Notes: generated by a model not told the origin, from the letters alone. A DNA stretch of 64,000 nt from Streptomyces viridochromogenes (GCF_001270495.1 NZ_LGUR01000151.1:62001-126000), one strand, 5' to 3'. Numbered from the stretch's first letter, positions 1-9,015 are shown. Numbers and translations: made by a program.

Positions 1-464
1 GTGCCGCCCCCGCGATCGAGCGCGCCAAGGGCTTCAAGGAGGTCATGGACGCGGAGCACAAGGACGACTGGGAGATCGTCGCCAGCCAGACCGGTGACTT
101 CACCCGCGCCGGCGGCAAGCAGGTCATGCAGGCCTTCCTGCAGTCCAACCCGGACATCGACGTGCTGTTCGCGCACAACGACGACATGGGTCTCGGCGCC
201 ATCCAGGCCATCGAGGCGGCCGGCAAGAAGCCCGGCAAGGACATCCTCATCGTCACGGTCGACGGTGTGAAGGACGGCTTCATCGCCATGTCCGAAGGCA
301 AGATCAACGCGATCGTCGAGTGCAACCCGCTGCTCGGCCCCCAGCTGATGGAGGTCGTGAAGACGGTCCACGAGGGCGGCAAGGTCGAGCGCTGGATCAA
401 GACCAAGGAGAGCGACTTCATGCAGGACCAGGCCAAGGACGCGCTCCCCACCCGCAAGTACTGA
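1..464 (+). CDS. Sugar ABC transporter substrate-binding protein, C-terminal part
   Basis: The frame is open from base 3, so the 5' end lies outside the window; 153 residues are visible. It is the C-terminal lobe of a type I periplasmic binding protein (ribose/galactofuranose class). Visible features are the hinge-type segment FAHNDDMGLGA, the strand IVTVDGVKDG and the closing helix region CNPLLGPQLMEVV. In this family these residues help bind the sugar, and the protein delivers it to the permease from the outer face of the membrane as a lipoprotein. It is followed at 100 bp by the ATPase and two permeases, in the order of the E. coli ytfQ-ytfR-ytfT-yjfF galactofuranose system. The exact sugar cannot be read from the sequence. 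Confidence 0.9.
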   Translation, partial: AAPAIERAKGFKEVMDAEHKDDWEIVASQTGDFTRAGGKQVMQAFLQSNPDIDVLFAHNDDMGLGAIQAIEAAGKKPGKDILIVTVDGVKDGFIAMSEGKINAIVECNPLLGPQLMEVVKTVHEGGKVERWIKTKESDFMQDQAKDALPTRKY

Positions 465-563
465 CCGACCGCACCCACCGGCAGGGAGCCTCCGGCCGAC
501 CGGCGACCATCCGGCCCGGAAGGCTCCCTGCGGGCCTGAACCCATATCGCGAGGAGCGCTGCC

Positions 564-2102
564 ATGGCAGAGCCGCGGCCCGTCCTGGAGATGACGGGCA
601 TAGTCAAAGAATTTCCGGGGGTACGGGCTCTGTCGGGCGTCGACTTCCGGCTCTTCCCCGGCGAGATCCACGCCCTCATGGGCGAGAACGGAGCCGGGAA
701 GTCCACCCTCATCAAGGTGCTGACCGGGGTGCACCCCCTGGACGGCGGCACCATCACCCTCGACGGCAAGGCCGTGCGGATCGGCAGCCCGCTGGAGGCG
801 CAGCACGCCGGCATCAGCACGGTCTACCAGGAGGTCAACCTCTGCCCCAACCTCTCGGTGGCGGAGAACATCTTCATCGGCCGTGAACCCACCCGCGCGG
901 GCCGCATCCAGTGGAAGCGGATCCGCAAGGAAGCCGCGGAGATGGTCGACCGCCTCGGCCTCGACATCGACGTGACGGCGCCGCTGTCCTCGTACCCGCT
1001 GGCCGTGCAGCAACTGGTCGCGATCGTACGGTCGGTGGGCCACGGCGACAGCGACGGCGAGGGCTCCGGCACCAAGGTGCTCGTCCTGGACGAGCCCACC
1101 TCCAGCCTCGACCGCGACGAGGTCCTCGAACTCTTCCGCCTGATGCGGCGGCTGCGGGACGAGGGCGTCGCGATCCTCTTCGTGTCGCACTTCCTCGACC
1201 AGATCTACGAGATCTGCGACCGCATGACCGTGCTGCGCAACGGGACCCTGGTCGGCGAGCACATGGTGGCCGACCTCGACCAGGTCGGGCTGATCGAGCT
1301 GATGATCGGCAAGGCCCTGGACCAGCTGGAGGGGCTGCACGAGCACCAGCTGCGCTCCGACGTCGGCGAGACGCTCGTCAAGGCCGAGGGCCTCGGCCGC
1401 ACCGGCGGTATCGCCCCCTTCGACCTGGAGATCAAGAAGGGCGAGGTGCTCGGCCTCGCCGGACTGCTCGGCTCGGGCCGCACCGAACTGGCCCGGCTGC
1501 TGTTCGGCGCCGACCAGCCCGACAGCGGCAAGGTGACCATCGCCGGCAAGCAGGTCTCGATGAGCGCCCCCAACGACGCCATCGGCGCCGGTGTCGCGTT
1601 CTGCTCGGAGAACCGCAAGACCGAGGGCCTCGTCCCCGACCTCACGGTGCGCGAGAACATCATCCTCGCTCTTCAGGCGTCCCGCGGCTGGACCCGGCCC
1701 ATCCCGGCCGCCCAGCGCGACGAACTCGTCGCCAAGTACATCAAGGCCCTCGACATCCGCCCCGCCAACCCCGAGGCCCGCGTGGGCCAGCTGAGCGGCG
1801 GCAACCAGCAGAAGGTGCTGCTCGCCCGCTGGCTGATCACCCAGCCGAAGCTGCTGATCCTCGACGAGCCCACCCGCGGCATCGACGTCGGCGCCAAGGC
1901 CGAGATCCAGAAGCTCGTGGTCTCCCTCTCCGAGGACGGCATGTCCGTGCTGTACATCGCGGCCGAACTGGAGGAGGTGCTCCGGCTCAGCCACACCATC
2001 GGAGTGCTGCGCGACCGCAAGCTCGTGGCACAGCTGACCAACGGCCCGGAGATCACCACCAGCAAGATCCTGGAGACCATCGCGAGCGGAGAGCACCAGT
2101 GA
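564..2102 (+). CDS. Sugar ABC transporter ATP-binding protein (RbsA/YtfR type, two NBDs)
   Basis: The protein has 512 residues and two fused nucleotide-binding domains, the usual arrangement for CUT2 sugar importers. Domain 1 has a canonical Walker A (GENGAGKST, residues 40-48) and Walker B (VLVLDEPTSSLD). Domain 2 has the degenerate P-loop GLLGSGRTE typical of this family, with an intact signature (LSGGNQQK) and Walker B (LLILDEPTRGID), so domain 1 is probably the main ATP-hydrolysing site. The ATG follows a GAGGAG ribosome site. The stop codon overlaps the GTG of the first permease by 4 bp, indicating translational coupling. It energises import of the sugar bound by the upstream binding protein. 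Confidence 0.95.
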   Translation: MAEPRPVLEMTGIVKEFPGVRALSGVDFRLFPGEIHALMGENGAGKSTLIKVLTGVHPLDGGTITLDGKAVRIGSPLEAQHAGISTVYQEVNLCPNLSVAENIFIGREPTRAGRIQWKRIRKEAAEMVDRLGLDIDVTAPLSSYPLAVQQLVAIVRSVGHGDSDGEGSGTKVLVLDEPTSSLDRDEVLELFRLMRRLRDEGVAILFVSHFLDQIYEICDRMTVLRNGTLVGEHMVADLDQVGLIELMIGKALDQLEGLHEHQLRSDVGETLVKAEGLGRTGGIAPFDLEIKKGEVLGLAGLLGSGRTELARLLFGADQPDSGKVTIAGKQVSMSAPNDAIGAGVAFCSENRKTEGLVPDLTVRENIILALQASRGWTRPIPAAQRDELVAKYIKALDIRPANPEARVGQLSGGNQQKVLLARWLITQPKLLILDEPTRGIDVGAKAEIQKLVVSLSEDGMSVLYIAAELEEVLRLSHTIGVLRDRKLVAQLTNGPEITTSKILETIASGEHQ

Positions 2103-3199
2103 GTACCCCATCAGCGACCACCCCCTCCCGCTGGCGAGCACTGACGCACCACCACCTGTTCTGGCCGGTCGCGGTCCTGATCGCCCTGCTGCTCGTCAAC
2201 GTCCCCTTCACACCCGACTTCTTCGCGATCCGGATGGCGGACGGCCACCTCTACGGCAGCCTCGTCTCGATCGTGCTGTTCGGCTCGCCGCTGATCCTCG
2301 TGGCGGTCGGCATGACCCTGGTCATCGCCACCGGCGGCATCGACCTCTCCGTCGGCGCCGTGGTCGCCATCACCGGCGCCCTGACCTGTTCGTACATCAG
2401 CGACCAGGCCGACCAGAACGCGCTGGCGGGGGTCTTCCTCGCCATGGGCATCGGCCTGGTGGCGGCAGTGGTCTGCGGCCTGTGGAACGGCTTCCTGGTC
2501 GCCCGGATGGGCATCCAGCCCATCATCGCGACCCTCATCATCATGGTCGCCGGACGCGGTGTCGCCCAGCTGATCACCGACGGCCAGATCATCACCATCA
2601 ACAGCGAGCCGTACAAGCTGATCGGCGGCGGCTACTGGCTGACCCTGCCCTTCTCCATCTTCGTGGTGGCCGCCGTCGTGGCCGTCACCGTGGCCCTGAC
2701 CCGCCGCACCGCGCTCGGCCTGCTCGTCGAGTCGGTCGGCGGCAACGCCGAGGCCAGCCGCCTGGTCGGCATCAGGTCCATGCGCATCAAGATCATGGTG
2801 TACATGTTCTGCGCCCTGTGCGCGGGCATCGCCGGCCTGATGATCAGCTCCAACACCTCGGCCGCGGACGGCAACAACGCCGGCCTGTGGATCGAGCTGG
2901 ACGCGATCCTCGCGGTGGTCATCGGCGGCACCTCGCTGCTCGGCGGCCGGTTCTCGATCGGCGGCACGGTGATCGGCGCCCTCGTGATCCAGACCCTGAC
3001 CACCACGATCTACACCATCGGCGTGCCCACCCAGACCAACCTGGTCTTCAAGGCCGCCGTCGTCATCGTCGTCTGCCTGCTGCAGTCCCCGAAGTTCCGG
3101 GCCAAGGTCTTCGGCGCGAAGGGACGCGCCCGGACCACCGCCCCGGCGGAGCCCGCCACCCCGGCCGACGCCGCCCCGAAGATGGAGGTGTCGCGATGA
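2099..3199 (+). CDS. Sugar ABC transporter permease 1 (YtfT-like)
   Basis: This 366-residue hydrophobic membrane protein of the BPD_transp_2 (RbsC) family has the signature GGIDLSVGAVVAITG in its N-terminal half and AVVIGGTSLLGG in its C-terminal half. The GTG start at 2099 lies inside the ATPase stop codon (GTGA overlap). No better start is seen, and the N-terminus STPSATTPSRWRALTHH precedes the first membrane segment. Together with the next gene it should form the heterodimeric membrane pore of the importer, as YtfT/YjfF do. The C-terminal tail is Ala/Pro rich. Confidence 0.93.
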   Translation: MSTPSATTPSRWRALTHHHLFWPVAVLIALLLVNVPFTPDFFAIRMADGHLYGSLVSIVLFGSPLILVAVGMTLVIATGGIDLSVGAVVAITGALTCSYISDQADQNALAGVFLAMGIGLVAAVVCGLWNGFLVARMGIQPIIATLIIMVAGRGVAQLITDGQIITINSEPYKLIGGGYWLTLPFSIFVVAAVVAVTVALTRRTALGLLVESVGGNAEASRLVGIRSMRIKIMVYMFCALCAGIAGLMISSNTSAADGNNAGLWIELDAILAVVIGGTSLLGGRFSIGGTVIGALVIQTLTTTIYTIGVPTQTNLVFKAAVVIVVCLLQSPKFRAKVFGAKGRARTTAPAEPATPADAAPKMEVSR

Positions 3200-4236
3200 G
3201 CGCGACCACCAAGACCCGTACGGCAGCGGAAGGCCGTACGGCGTCCAAGCCGGCCCAGGCGTCCGCGGCCGCGCGCCTGCTCGGCGACCGGCGGCTGCCC
3301 GTCCTGGTCACGGTCGGCCTGTTCCTCGCGATGTACATCGGCGGTATCAGCCGCTACCAGAACTACGGTTTCGGCGAACCGCAGGTCTTCCTCAACCTGT
3401 TCATCGACAACGGCTATCTGCTGGTCGCCGCCGTCGGCGCCACCTTTGTCATCATGGCCGGCGGCATCGACCTGTCCGTCGGCTCGCTGATCGGCTTCAC
3501 CACCATGTTCACGGCGTGGCTGGTGGAGCGTCAGGGACTGCCGCTGCTGCTGGTCATCCCGCTCGCCCTGGGGGTGGGCGCGTTCGGCGGCTTCCTCATG
3601 GGCTATGTGATCCACAACTTCGAGATCCAGCCGTTCATCGTGACCCTCGCCGGCCTCTTCCTCTTCCGGGGCCTGTGCCTGGTCATCAGCAAGGAGTCCA
3701 TCTCCATCAGCGACTCCACGGTGAGCAGCATGGCCCAGACCCGGGTGTCAATCGGACTGGGGGAGATGTCGATCGGCGCCCTCGTCGCCCTGGTCGTCCT
3801 CGCCGCCGCCTTCTACATACTCCACTACACGCGCTTCGGCCGCCGGGTGTACGCCATCGGTGGCAACGAGCAATCCTCGCTGCTGATGGGGCTTCCGCTG
3901 GGCGGCACGAAGATCGCCGTGTACACGGTGAGCGGCTTCTGCTCGGCGCTGGCCGGCCTGCTGTTCATGCTGTACATCCAGTCCGGTGACCCGCTGCACG
4001 CCGTCGGCATGGAACTCGACGCGATCGCCGCGGTCGTCATCGGCGGCACACTGCTGACGGGCGGCTCCGGTTACGTCCTGGGCACCCTGTTCGGCGTCCT
4101 CGTACTGGGCCTGATCAAGACCATCATCCAGTTCGAGGGGACGCTCAGCTCCTGGTGGACGAAGATCGCCACGGGTGTGCTGCTGGGCGCGTTCATCCTG
4201 ATCCAGCGGGCGATGACGACGCGTAAGCAAACATAG
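3196..4236 (+). CDS. Sugar ABC transporter permease 2 (YjfF-like)
   Basis: This is a 346-residue membrane permease of the same family as the preceding gene, with GGIDLSVGSLIGFTT and AVVIGGTLLTGG motifs. The start ATG at 3196 overlaps the stop of permease 1 (ATGA), so the whole set is one translationally coupled operon. Two different permeases rather than one duplicated RbsC-type subunit is the arrangement of the galactofuranose YtfT-YjfF system, which is why I name it that way. The substrate remains an inference. A strong hairpin 24 bp after the stop ends the operon. Confidence 0.93.
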   Translation: MSATTKTRTAAEGRTASKPAQASAAARLLGDRRLPVLVTVGLFLAMYIGGISRYQNYGFGEPQVFLNLFIDNGYLLVAAVGATFVIMAGGIDLSVGSLIGFTTMFTAWLVERQGLPLLLVIPLALGVGAFGGFLMGYVIHNFEIQPFIVTLAGLFLFRGLCLVISKESISISDSTVSSMAQTRVSIGLGEMSIGALVALVVLAAAFYILHYTRFGRRVYAIGGNEQSSLLMGLPLGGTKIAVYTVSGFCSALAGLLFMLYIQSGDPLHAVGMELDAIAAVVIGGTLLTGGSGYVLGTLFGVLVLGLIKTIIQFEGTLSSWWTKIATGVLLGAFILIQRAMTTRKQT

Positions 4237-4259
4237 GCCGGATCTGGGGAGTTGGGTCG

Positions 4260-4298
4260 ACGTGGCCCGTCGCACGGCGTACGTGCGACGGGCCACGT
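4260..4298 (+). terminator. Strong hairpin terminator of the sugar ABC operon
   Basis: A perfect 17-bp stem (4260-4276 pairing with 4282-4298; arm ACGTGGCCCGTCGCACG) encloses the 5-nt loop GCGTA. There is no long T-tract, as is usual in Streptomyces. A second, weaker hairpin (CCGAGTT / AACTCGG, 4319-4341) follows. Confidence 0.85.
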
Positions 4299-4467
4299 GA
4301 CGTTGTTGTACGGGCCACCCGAGTTGCCGTACGGAACTCGGCGCGGGGATCGCGCCGAATAGTCGGGCTTGACCCCCACCGACCAAACCGGAAAGGCCAG
4401 TTCCGCACACAACCTTCACAGCAGCGCCTAGGAAAGCTGTGGGTCGGTTCCTTAGTCTTCCCGCGTC

Positions 4468-5535
4468 ATGGACTACTGCCACCCGTGCCGCAGGCACCTC
4501 AACGGCGCCCTCGCCTGCCCGGGGTGCGGCGCCGCGATCGAAGAGCTGCGCATGCACGCGGGCGTGCCGGACGAGGCGTACCCGCAGCTGGCCGAGCGGG
4601 CCGAATACGTGCCCGCGGGCGGCCAGGGCTCGTACGAGGCGTACGAGGGGCAGTACGGGAGTGACACGGGGCGGTACGGGAGTGACACGGGGCGGTACGG
4701 GGGCGGCGAGGGCCGGTACGGCGGCGGTACGGGGCAGTACGGGGCCGGTGCGAGGCAATACGGCAACGGCGAGTACGGCGACGGCGAGTACGGCGACAGC
4801 CATGCCGACGCCGGCCACACCGGGGAGGCCGCGGAGGCGGACACGGACGCAGGTGAGGCGGCCGAGGCCGTGCCGGTCGGCGGACGGGCCGCGCGCCGGG
4901 CGGCTCAGCGGCGTGGCCGCAAGCGCGGTCACGAGGAGCCCGACGAGTACGCCGGGCACGCCGAACAGGCGGAGTACGACGACGAGGACGACGACTTGGA
5001 CGAGGAGTCCGGGTCGGCCGGCGCCAGCCGTCGCGATCGCAAGGCCGCCGCGCATCGGCGCCGCCGTCGCCGGACCCTGCTGATCGCCGCGGGCTTCGTC
5101 CTGGCCGCCGGGGGGCTGAGCCTCGCGGAGCTGGGCATGGACGCCCCGGGTTCGAGCCCGAAGCCGGCGGCCGCCGGGGACGAGTCGGCGGAGGGCGCGG
5201 CGTCGGAAGAGGTGTCCGCGTCCCCCGACGCGACGGACGCCGCGACGCGGACGGGTGGGAACTCACCGTCGCCGGACCCCTCGGCGTCTCCCTCGTCCTC
5301 GAAGTCGCCCAAGGACGAGGACGAGAAGAAGGACAAGGACAAGACCCCCGACAAGGACGCCCGGTCCGCGGCGCCGGGCAGCGGCGACGACTCCGGCGCC
5401 GCCACCTCGGCCCCCACTCCTACGTCCGAGCCGGCGGCCCCGGCGCCCACGGCCGACCCGACCACGTCGGACCCGACGCCGGAACCGTCGCCGTCGGAGA
5501 CGGAGTGCGACCGGTTCCTGTGGTGGTGCACCTAG
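4468..5535 (+). CDS. Zinc-ribbon, repeat-rich single-pass membrane protein (SCO2400-like)
   Basis: The protein has 355 residues. The N-terminus carries a four-cysteine zinc ribbon (C4-x2-C7 and C17-x2-C20; CHPC, CPGC). Residues about 56-110 are a YG-rich repeat (GRYG, GQYG, GEYG units). Acidic and Arg-rich stretches follow, then one membrane span (about 203-221, TLLIAAGFVLAAGGLSLAEL). The extracellular tail is disordered, rich in Ser/Pro/Thr/Lys, and ends in CDRFLWWCT. The arginine cluster before the span predicts the zinc ribbon inside and the tail outside. I recall a SCO2400-type family with this layout in Streptomyces; its function is unknown. It stands alone between two terminators or convergent ends. 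Confidence 0.85.
   Translation: MDYCHPCRRHLNGALACPGCGAAIEELRMHAGVPDEAYPQLAERAEYVPAGGQGSYEAYEGQYGSDTGRYGSDTGRYGGGEGRYGGGTGQYGAGARQYGNGEYGDGEYGDSHADAGHTGEAAEADTDAGEAAEAVPVGGRAARRAAQRRGRKRGHEEPDEYAGHAEQAEYDDEDDDLDEESGSAGASRRDRKAAAHRRRRRRTLLIAAGFVLAAGGLSLAELGMDAPGSSPKPAAAGDESAEGAASEEVSASPDATDAATRTGGNSPSPDPSASPSSSKSPKDEDEKKDKDKTPDKDARSAAPGSGDDSGAATSAPTPTSEPAAPAPTADPTTSDPTPEPSPSETECDRFLWWCT
4654..4800 (+). repeat. 21-bp tandem repeats inside the zinc-ribbon gene
   Basis: Two exact 21-bp copies (4654-4674 and 4675-4695, beginning TACGGGAGTGACACGG) encode YGSDTGR twice. They are followed by degenerate YG units up to about 4800. This is coding tandem repeat, likely variable in copy number between strains. 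Confidence 0.75.
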
Positions 5536-5561
5536 GCCGTTCGGTGGCGCGCCCAAGTCGT

Positions 5562-6980
5562 TCACTTCTGCGGCTCCCGGCCGTCGTCACCGCTTGACGG
5601 AACGTCGCGCCCGAACGCCAGCCGGCCCAGCGTCCGCCAGTCCACCGGCGTCCTCGCGCCGGGCGCTCCCGGCCGGTCGCGCGGCACGCGGACGCGCAGC
5701 ACGCCGGGCGAGATACGGCACTTCACGGGCGTGGGCAGCAGCAGGGCCTCGCCGTCGACGCCGACCGGGATCTCGGGGGCGTCGGCGTCGACCACCACCT
5801 CGTGCCCGGCCAGCGTGGTGAGCCCGCGCCCATGGCGGCCGCGCAGCAGACCGGCCGCCTGGGCCGCGTTGTCCACGTTGATCCCGAGGACGCCGAGGAC
5901 ACCGGAGTCCAGCCGTGCGCGCCGGCCGAGTCCGGCGGCGTCGCCCAGGTGGTAGGGGTTGTTGCTGACCAGGACCGCCTGGGGGGCGTCGATGACCGCG
6001 CCGCCCGCGCGTACCGTCAGCCGCGGCCCGTTCCGGTGGGTCAGCAGATCCGGGAGCTCCCGGAGGATGGTGGGCACCTTGCCGTCGCGGTAGGCGGGGC
6101 TGCGCACGACGGCCGCGTACACGCCGAAGGACGCGTTGTTGACGAAGACGCGCTCACCGATGACGCCGAGGTCGACACGGAGTTCGACCCCGTCGGTGAG
6201 CGCGTCCAGGCCGGTCGACGGGTCGTCGCGGTCCAGGCCGAGGTCCATGGCGAAGTGGTTGCGGGTGCCGGCGCAGATCACCATGAACGGCACGCCGTGC
6301 CCGGCGGCCACGCCCGCCACCTCCGCCTGCGTACCGTCCCCGCCGGCGACTCCCAGCAGGTCCGCGCCCCGCGCCACGGCCCGGCGGGCGAGCTCCGCGA
6401 CGTCCTGCGGGTGAGCGGGGTCGAGTACGGCGACCTCGGCGCCCAGGGCGCGGGCCTTGGCCACGAGGTCGTACCGGCCGACCTTGCCGCCCCCGGAGCG
6501 GGGGTTCATGACCAGGAACGGCGCCCGCGGCGGCGGGGTCGCGTACTGCCGGGGGCTGGGCGGCCCGAGGTCCGCGGCGAGGGCGGCCCGCCCGATCAGC
6601 ATCGCCACGGCCCACAGCACCAGGACCGACAGCACGACCCACAGCAGGCCCACCGCCGCGTAGGACACCAGTACCGCGAGCGGCACGAGCACGGTGAGTG
6701 TCGCGGCGACGGCCCGTGCCGCTCCGTGCCGTGCCAGGGTCCACCACAGCGCGGCCACGGTGGCGGCGAGCCCCGCCAGGCCGACGACCAGCAGCGCGAG
6801 GCTCCTGCCCCCGGCGGCCGCGAGCAGCAGAGCGATCGCGCCGGCCGCGACCAGCAGGGCCAGGCGCGCAGCCCACCGCGGGGCCCCGGCACGGGGACGA
6901 TCGGCCGGGCCGAGCGTTCGAACGGGCTTCCGCGTACCGCCCACAGAGGCATCCCACCGCCCGCGGCGTCGGCCCCGCAT
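5562..6980 (-). CDS. Diacylglycerol kinase family lipid kinase
   Basis: The protein is about 472 residues. The N-terminal part holds several hydrophobic segments (ARLALLVAAGAIALLL onward). The C-terminal two thirds is a DAGK catalytic domain with NPRSGGGK and the nucleotide-binding motif GVAGGDGTQ, followed by CAGTRNHFAMDLGL. The family phosphorylates lipid hydroxyls such as diacylglycerol or sphingoid bases. The chosen start is the ATG at 6980; a GTG at 6947 with an upstream GGTGGG is an alternative. The 15-bp repeat at 6981-6995 abuts the ATG, so if 6980 is correct the repeat would overlap the ribosome site. It converges on the zinc-ribbon gene (26 bp between stops). Confidence 0.88.
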   Translation of the reverse strand: MRGRRRGRWDASVGGTRKPVRTLGPADRPRAGAPRWAARLALLVAAGAIALLLAAAGGRSLALLVVGLAGLAATVAALWWTLARHGAARAVAATLTVLVPLAVLVSYAAVGLLWVVLSVLVLWAVAMLIGRAALAADLGPPSPRQYATPPPRAPFLVMNPRSGGGKVGRYDLVAKARALGAEVAVLDPAHPQDVAELARRAVARGADLLGVAGGDGTQAEVAGVAAGHGVPFMVICAGTRNHFAMDLGLDRDDPSTGLDALTDGVELRVDLGVIGERVFVNNASFGVYAAVVRSPAYRDGKVPTILRELPDLLTHRNGPRLTVRAGGAVIDAPQAVLVSNNPYHLGDAAGLGRRARLDSGVLGVLGINVDNAAQAAGLLRGRHGRGLTTLAGHEVVVDADAPEIPVGVDGEALLLPTPVKCRISPGVLRVRVPRDRPGAPGARTPVDWRTLGRLAFGRDVPSSGDDGREPQK

Positions 6981-6995
6981 CACCTGTTCCGGGTG
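6981..6995 (+). promoter_or_regulatory. Operator-like repeat, copy A (upstream of DUF2252 gene)
   Basis: CACCTGTTCCGGGTG followed by ATCCC lies in a longer palindrome ATCACC-N7-GGTGAT (6979-6997). Its centre is 57 bp upstream of the ATG at 7045. It is one of six copies of CACC(C/T)NNNN(C/G)GGGTG in the 7-13.8 kb region. Confidence 0.75.
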
Positions 6996-7044
6996 ATCCC
7001 ACCGGAGGGCGGGGCTGTGACGATGCGGGCAAGGAGGTCCGGCC

Positions 7045-8481
7045 ATGGCCACGCTGCACGACGCTCCGCTCTCCCCGACGACCCACCGCGCGCTCACCCC
7101 GGCCGAGCGCGCGGCACTCGGCAAGGAGGCACGCGCGCGTGTGCCCCGCTCCGGCCACGCCCTCCTCGCACCCGACGCGAAGCGGCCCGACCCCGTAGAC
7201 ATCATCGAGCGGCAGTCGGCCGCCCGCGTTCCCGAACTCGTCCCCGTCCGGTACGGCCGGATGCTCGAATCGCCGTTCCGCTTCTACCGGGGAGCCGCGG
7301 CGATCATGGCGTCCGATCTCGGGGCCGCGCCGCACACCGGGCTCACCGTCCAGCTGTGCGGCGACGCCCATCTGCTGAACTTCCGGCTCCTCGCCTCCCC
7401 CGAACGCCATCTCGTCTTCGACATCAACGACTTCGACGAGACGCTGCCGGGCCCCTTCGAATGGGACGTCAAGCGGCTCGCCGCGAGCCTGGTGATCGCG
7501 GGCCGGGCGAACGGGTTCCCGGCGCGCGAGTGCGACACCGTCGTCCGCGCCGGAGTCGAGGCATACCGCGAGCGCATGCGGGAGTTCGCCGGGATGCGCA
7601 CCCTCGACGTCTGGTACGCCCGGGACGACTTCGACCGGATCGACGAGCTCCTGCCCCGGGCGCCGGGCCGGGACGAGCAGCAGCGGGCCGCCCGGGCGTC
7701 GGCGAAGGCCCGTTCCCGCACGAGCCTCCAGGCCGCCGCGAAGCTGACCCGGGTGGTGGACGGCGAACTCCGGATCATCTCGGATCCCCCCTTGATCACC
7801 CCGCTCGCGGAACTCCTGCCCGGCACGGAGGGCGAGGAGCTGGCACGGACCCTGCGGGAGCTGGTCTCCGACTACGCGTACAGCCTGTCGTCGGAGCGGC
7901 GGGCGCTGCTGAGCCGGTTCCACGTGGTCGACATGGCTCGCAAGGTCGTCGGGGTCGGCAGCGTCGGCACCCGCTGCTGGGTGATCCTGCTGCTCGGCCG
8001 CGACGACGAGGACCCGCTCCTGCTCCAGGCCAAGGAGGCGGGCGGCTCGGTCCTCGCCCCCTTCTGCGGGGCGAGCGCGTACGAGAACCAGGGCGAGCGG
8101 GTGGTGACCGGGCAGCGGCTGATGCAGGCCGCCAGTGACATCTTCCTCGGCTGGGAGCACGTCACGGGCATCGACGGCCTCGAACGCGACTTCTACGTAC
8201 GGCAGTTGCGGGACTGGAAGGGCATCGCCCGCCCCGAGACCATGGACCCCGGGACCCTGGGCCTGTTCGCCCGCCTGTGCGGTGCCTCCCTGGCCCGCGC
8301 GCACGCCCGCTCGGGCGACCCGATCGCCATCGCCGCCTACCTCGGCCGCGGCGACCCCTTCGACCGGGCCCTGGTGCGGTTCGCCCGCGCCTACGCCGAC
8401 CAGAACGAACGCGACCACCAGGCACTGGCCGACGCGGTCACCGACGGCCGTGTCACCGCCCGGACCGACCTGACGGCGTGA
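7045..8481 (+). CDS. DUF2252 family protein
   Basis: This 478-residue soluble protein shows the DUF2252 hallmarks CGDAHLLNF and FDINDFDET, followed by PGPFEWDVKRLAASL. The family looks distantly kinase/phosphotransferase-like, but no reaction is established. The ATG at 7045 has an AAGGAGG ribosome site (7030-7036). It is divergent from the lipid kinase, with the copy A repeat in the 64-bp gap. It shares that repeat with five other genes here, so I infer it belongs to one local regulon, perhaps a stress response. There is no signal peptide. Confidence 0.88.
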   Translation: MATLHDAPLSPTTHRALTPAERAALGKEARARVPRSGHALLAPDAKRPDPVDIIERQSAARVPELVPVRYGRMLESPFRFYRGAAAIMASDLGAAPHTGLTVQLCGDAHLLNFRLLASPERHLVFDINDFDETLPGPFEWDVKRLAASLVIAGRANGFPARECDTVVRAGVEAYRERMREFAGMRTLDVWYARDDFDRIDELLPRAPGRDEQQRAARASAKARSRTSLQAAAKLTRVVDGELRIISDPPLITPLAELLPGTEGEELARTLRELVSDYAYSLSSERRALLSRFHVVDMARKVVGVGSVGTRCWVILLLGRDDEDPLLLQAKEAGGSVLAPFCGASAYENQGERVVTGQRLMQAASDIFLGWEHVTGIDGLERDFYVRQLRDWKGIARPETMDPGTLGLFARLCGASLARAHARSGDPIAIAAYLGRGDPFDRALVRFARAYADQNERDHQALADAVTDGRVTARTDLTA

Positions 8482-8505
8482 CCCGGGTGCCCTCGGGCGG
8501 GGCCT

Positions 8506-8520
8506 CACCCTCCGGGGGTG
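8506..8520 (+). promoter_or_regulatory. Operator-like repeat, copy B (upstream of DUF7144-like gene)
   Basis: CACCCTCCGGGGGTG followed by ACGACG; centre 86 bp upstream of the ATG at 8599. Downstream, ATCAGGCTCGG (from 8542) resembles ATCAGGCTTGG (from 13059) after copy E, possibly part of a promoter. Confidence 0.7.
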
Positions 8521-8598
8521 ACGACGGGGCCGCCCCCGTGGATCAGGCTCGGTGGTGTACGGCTGCGCGACGCAGCCCGGTGAGGAAGGAAGCCGGAC

Positions 8599-9015
8599 AT
8601 GGCCACCACCACTACGCGCCACCGGGAAGGGAAGCAGACCGCTGCCACCGGCCTGACGCTGTTCGCAGGGGTGATGATGTTCATCGCCGGGATCCTCGAC
8701 GTCTTCCGGGGAATCATGGGGATCGCCGAGGACGACGTCTACGTCTCCACCCCCAACTACATCTTCAAGTTCGACCTGACCAGCTGGGGCTGGATCAACC
8801 TCGTGTTCGGGGCGGTCGCCGTGATCGTGAGCTTCGGCCTGTTCACGGCGAAGACGTGGGCGAGGGTCGTCGGCGTCGGCATCGCGGCACTGCTGCTCAT
8901 TGCCAACTTCCTGTCCATCCCGTACTACCCGGTCTGGTCGCTCACCCTGATCGCGCTGTACGCGTTCATCATCTGGGCTCTGTGCGTGGTGAAGCGGGAC
9001 CCCCTCGCCGACTAG
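8599..9015 (+). CDS. Small four-helix membrane protein (DUF7144-like)
   Basis: The protein has 138 residues and four predicted membrane helices: GLTLFAGVMMFIAGILDV, a segment around SWGWINLVFGAVAVIVS, ARVVGVGIAALLLIANFL, and SLTLIALYAFIIWALCVV. I recognise it as the actinobacterial small membrane protein family now called DUF7144; its role is unknown. GAGGAAGGAAG precedes the ATG. The next gene starts 46 bp downstream with no repeat copy of its own, so both are probably transcribed from the promoter associated with copy B. Confidence 0.85.
   Translation: MATTTTRHREGKQTAATGLTLFAGVMMFIAGILDVFRGIMGIAEDDVYVSTPNYIFKFDLTSWGWINLVFGAVAVIVSFGLFTAKTWARVVGVGIAALLLIANFLSIPYYPVWSLTLIALYAFIIWALCVVKRDPLAD

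Noticed and set aside
4261..4341. The strong hairpin after the sugar operon as a mobile element end
   Set aside because: The short 5-nt loop and position directly after the operon fit a terminator; no second copy was seen in the window.
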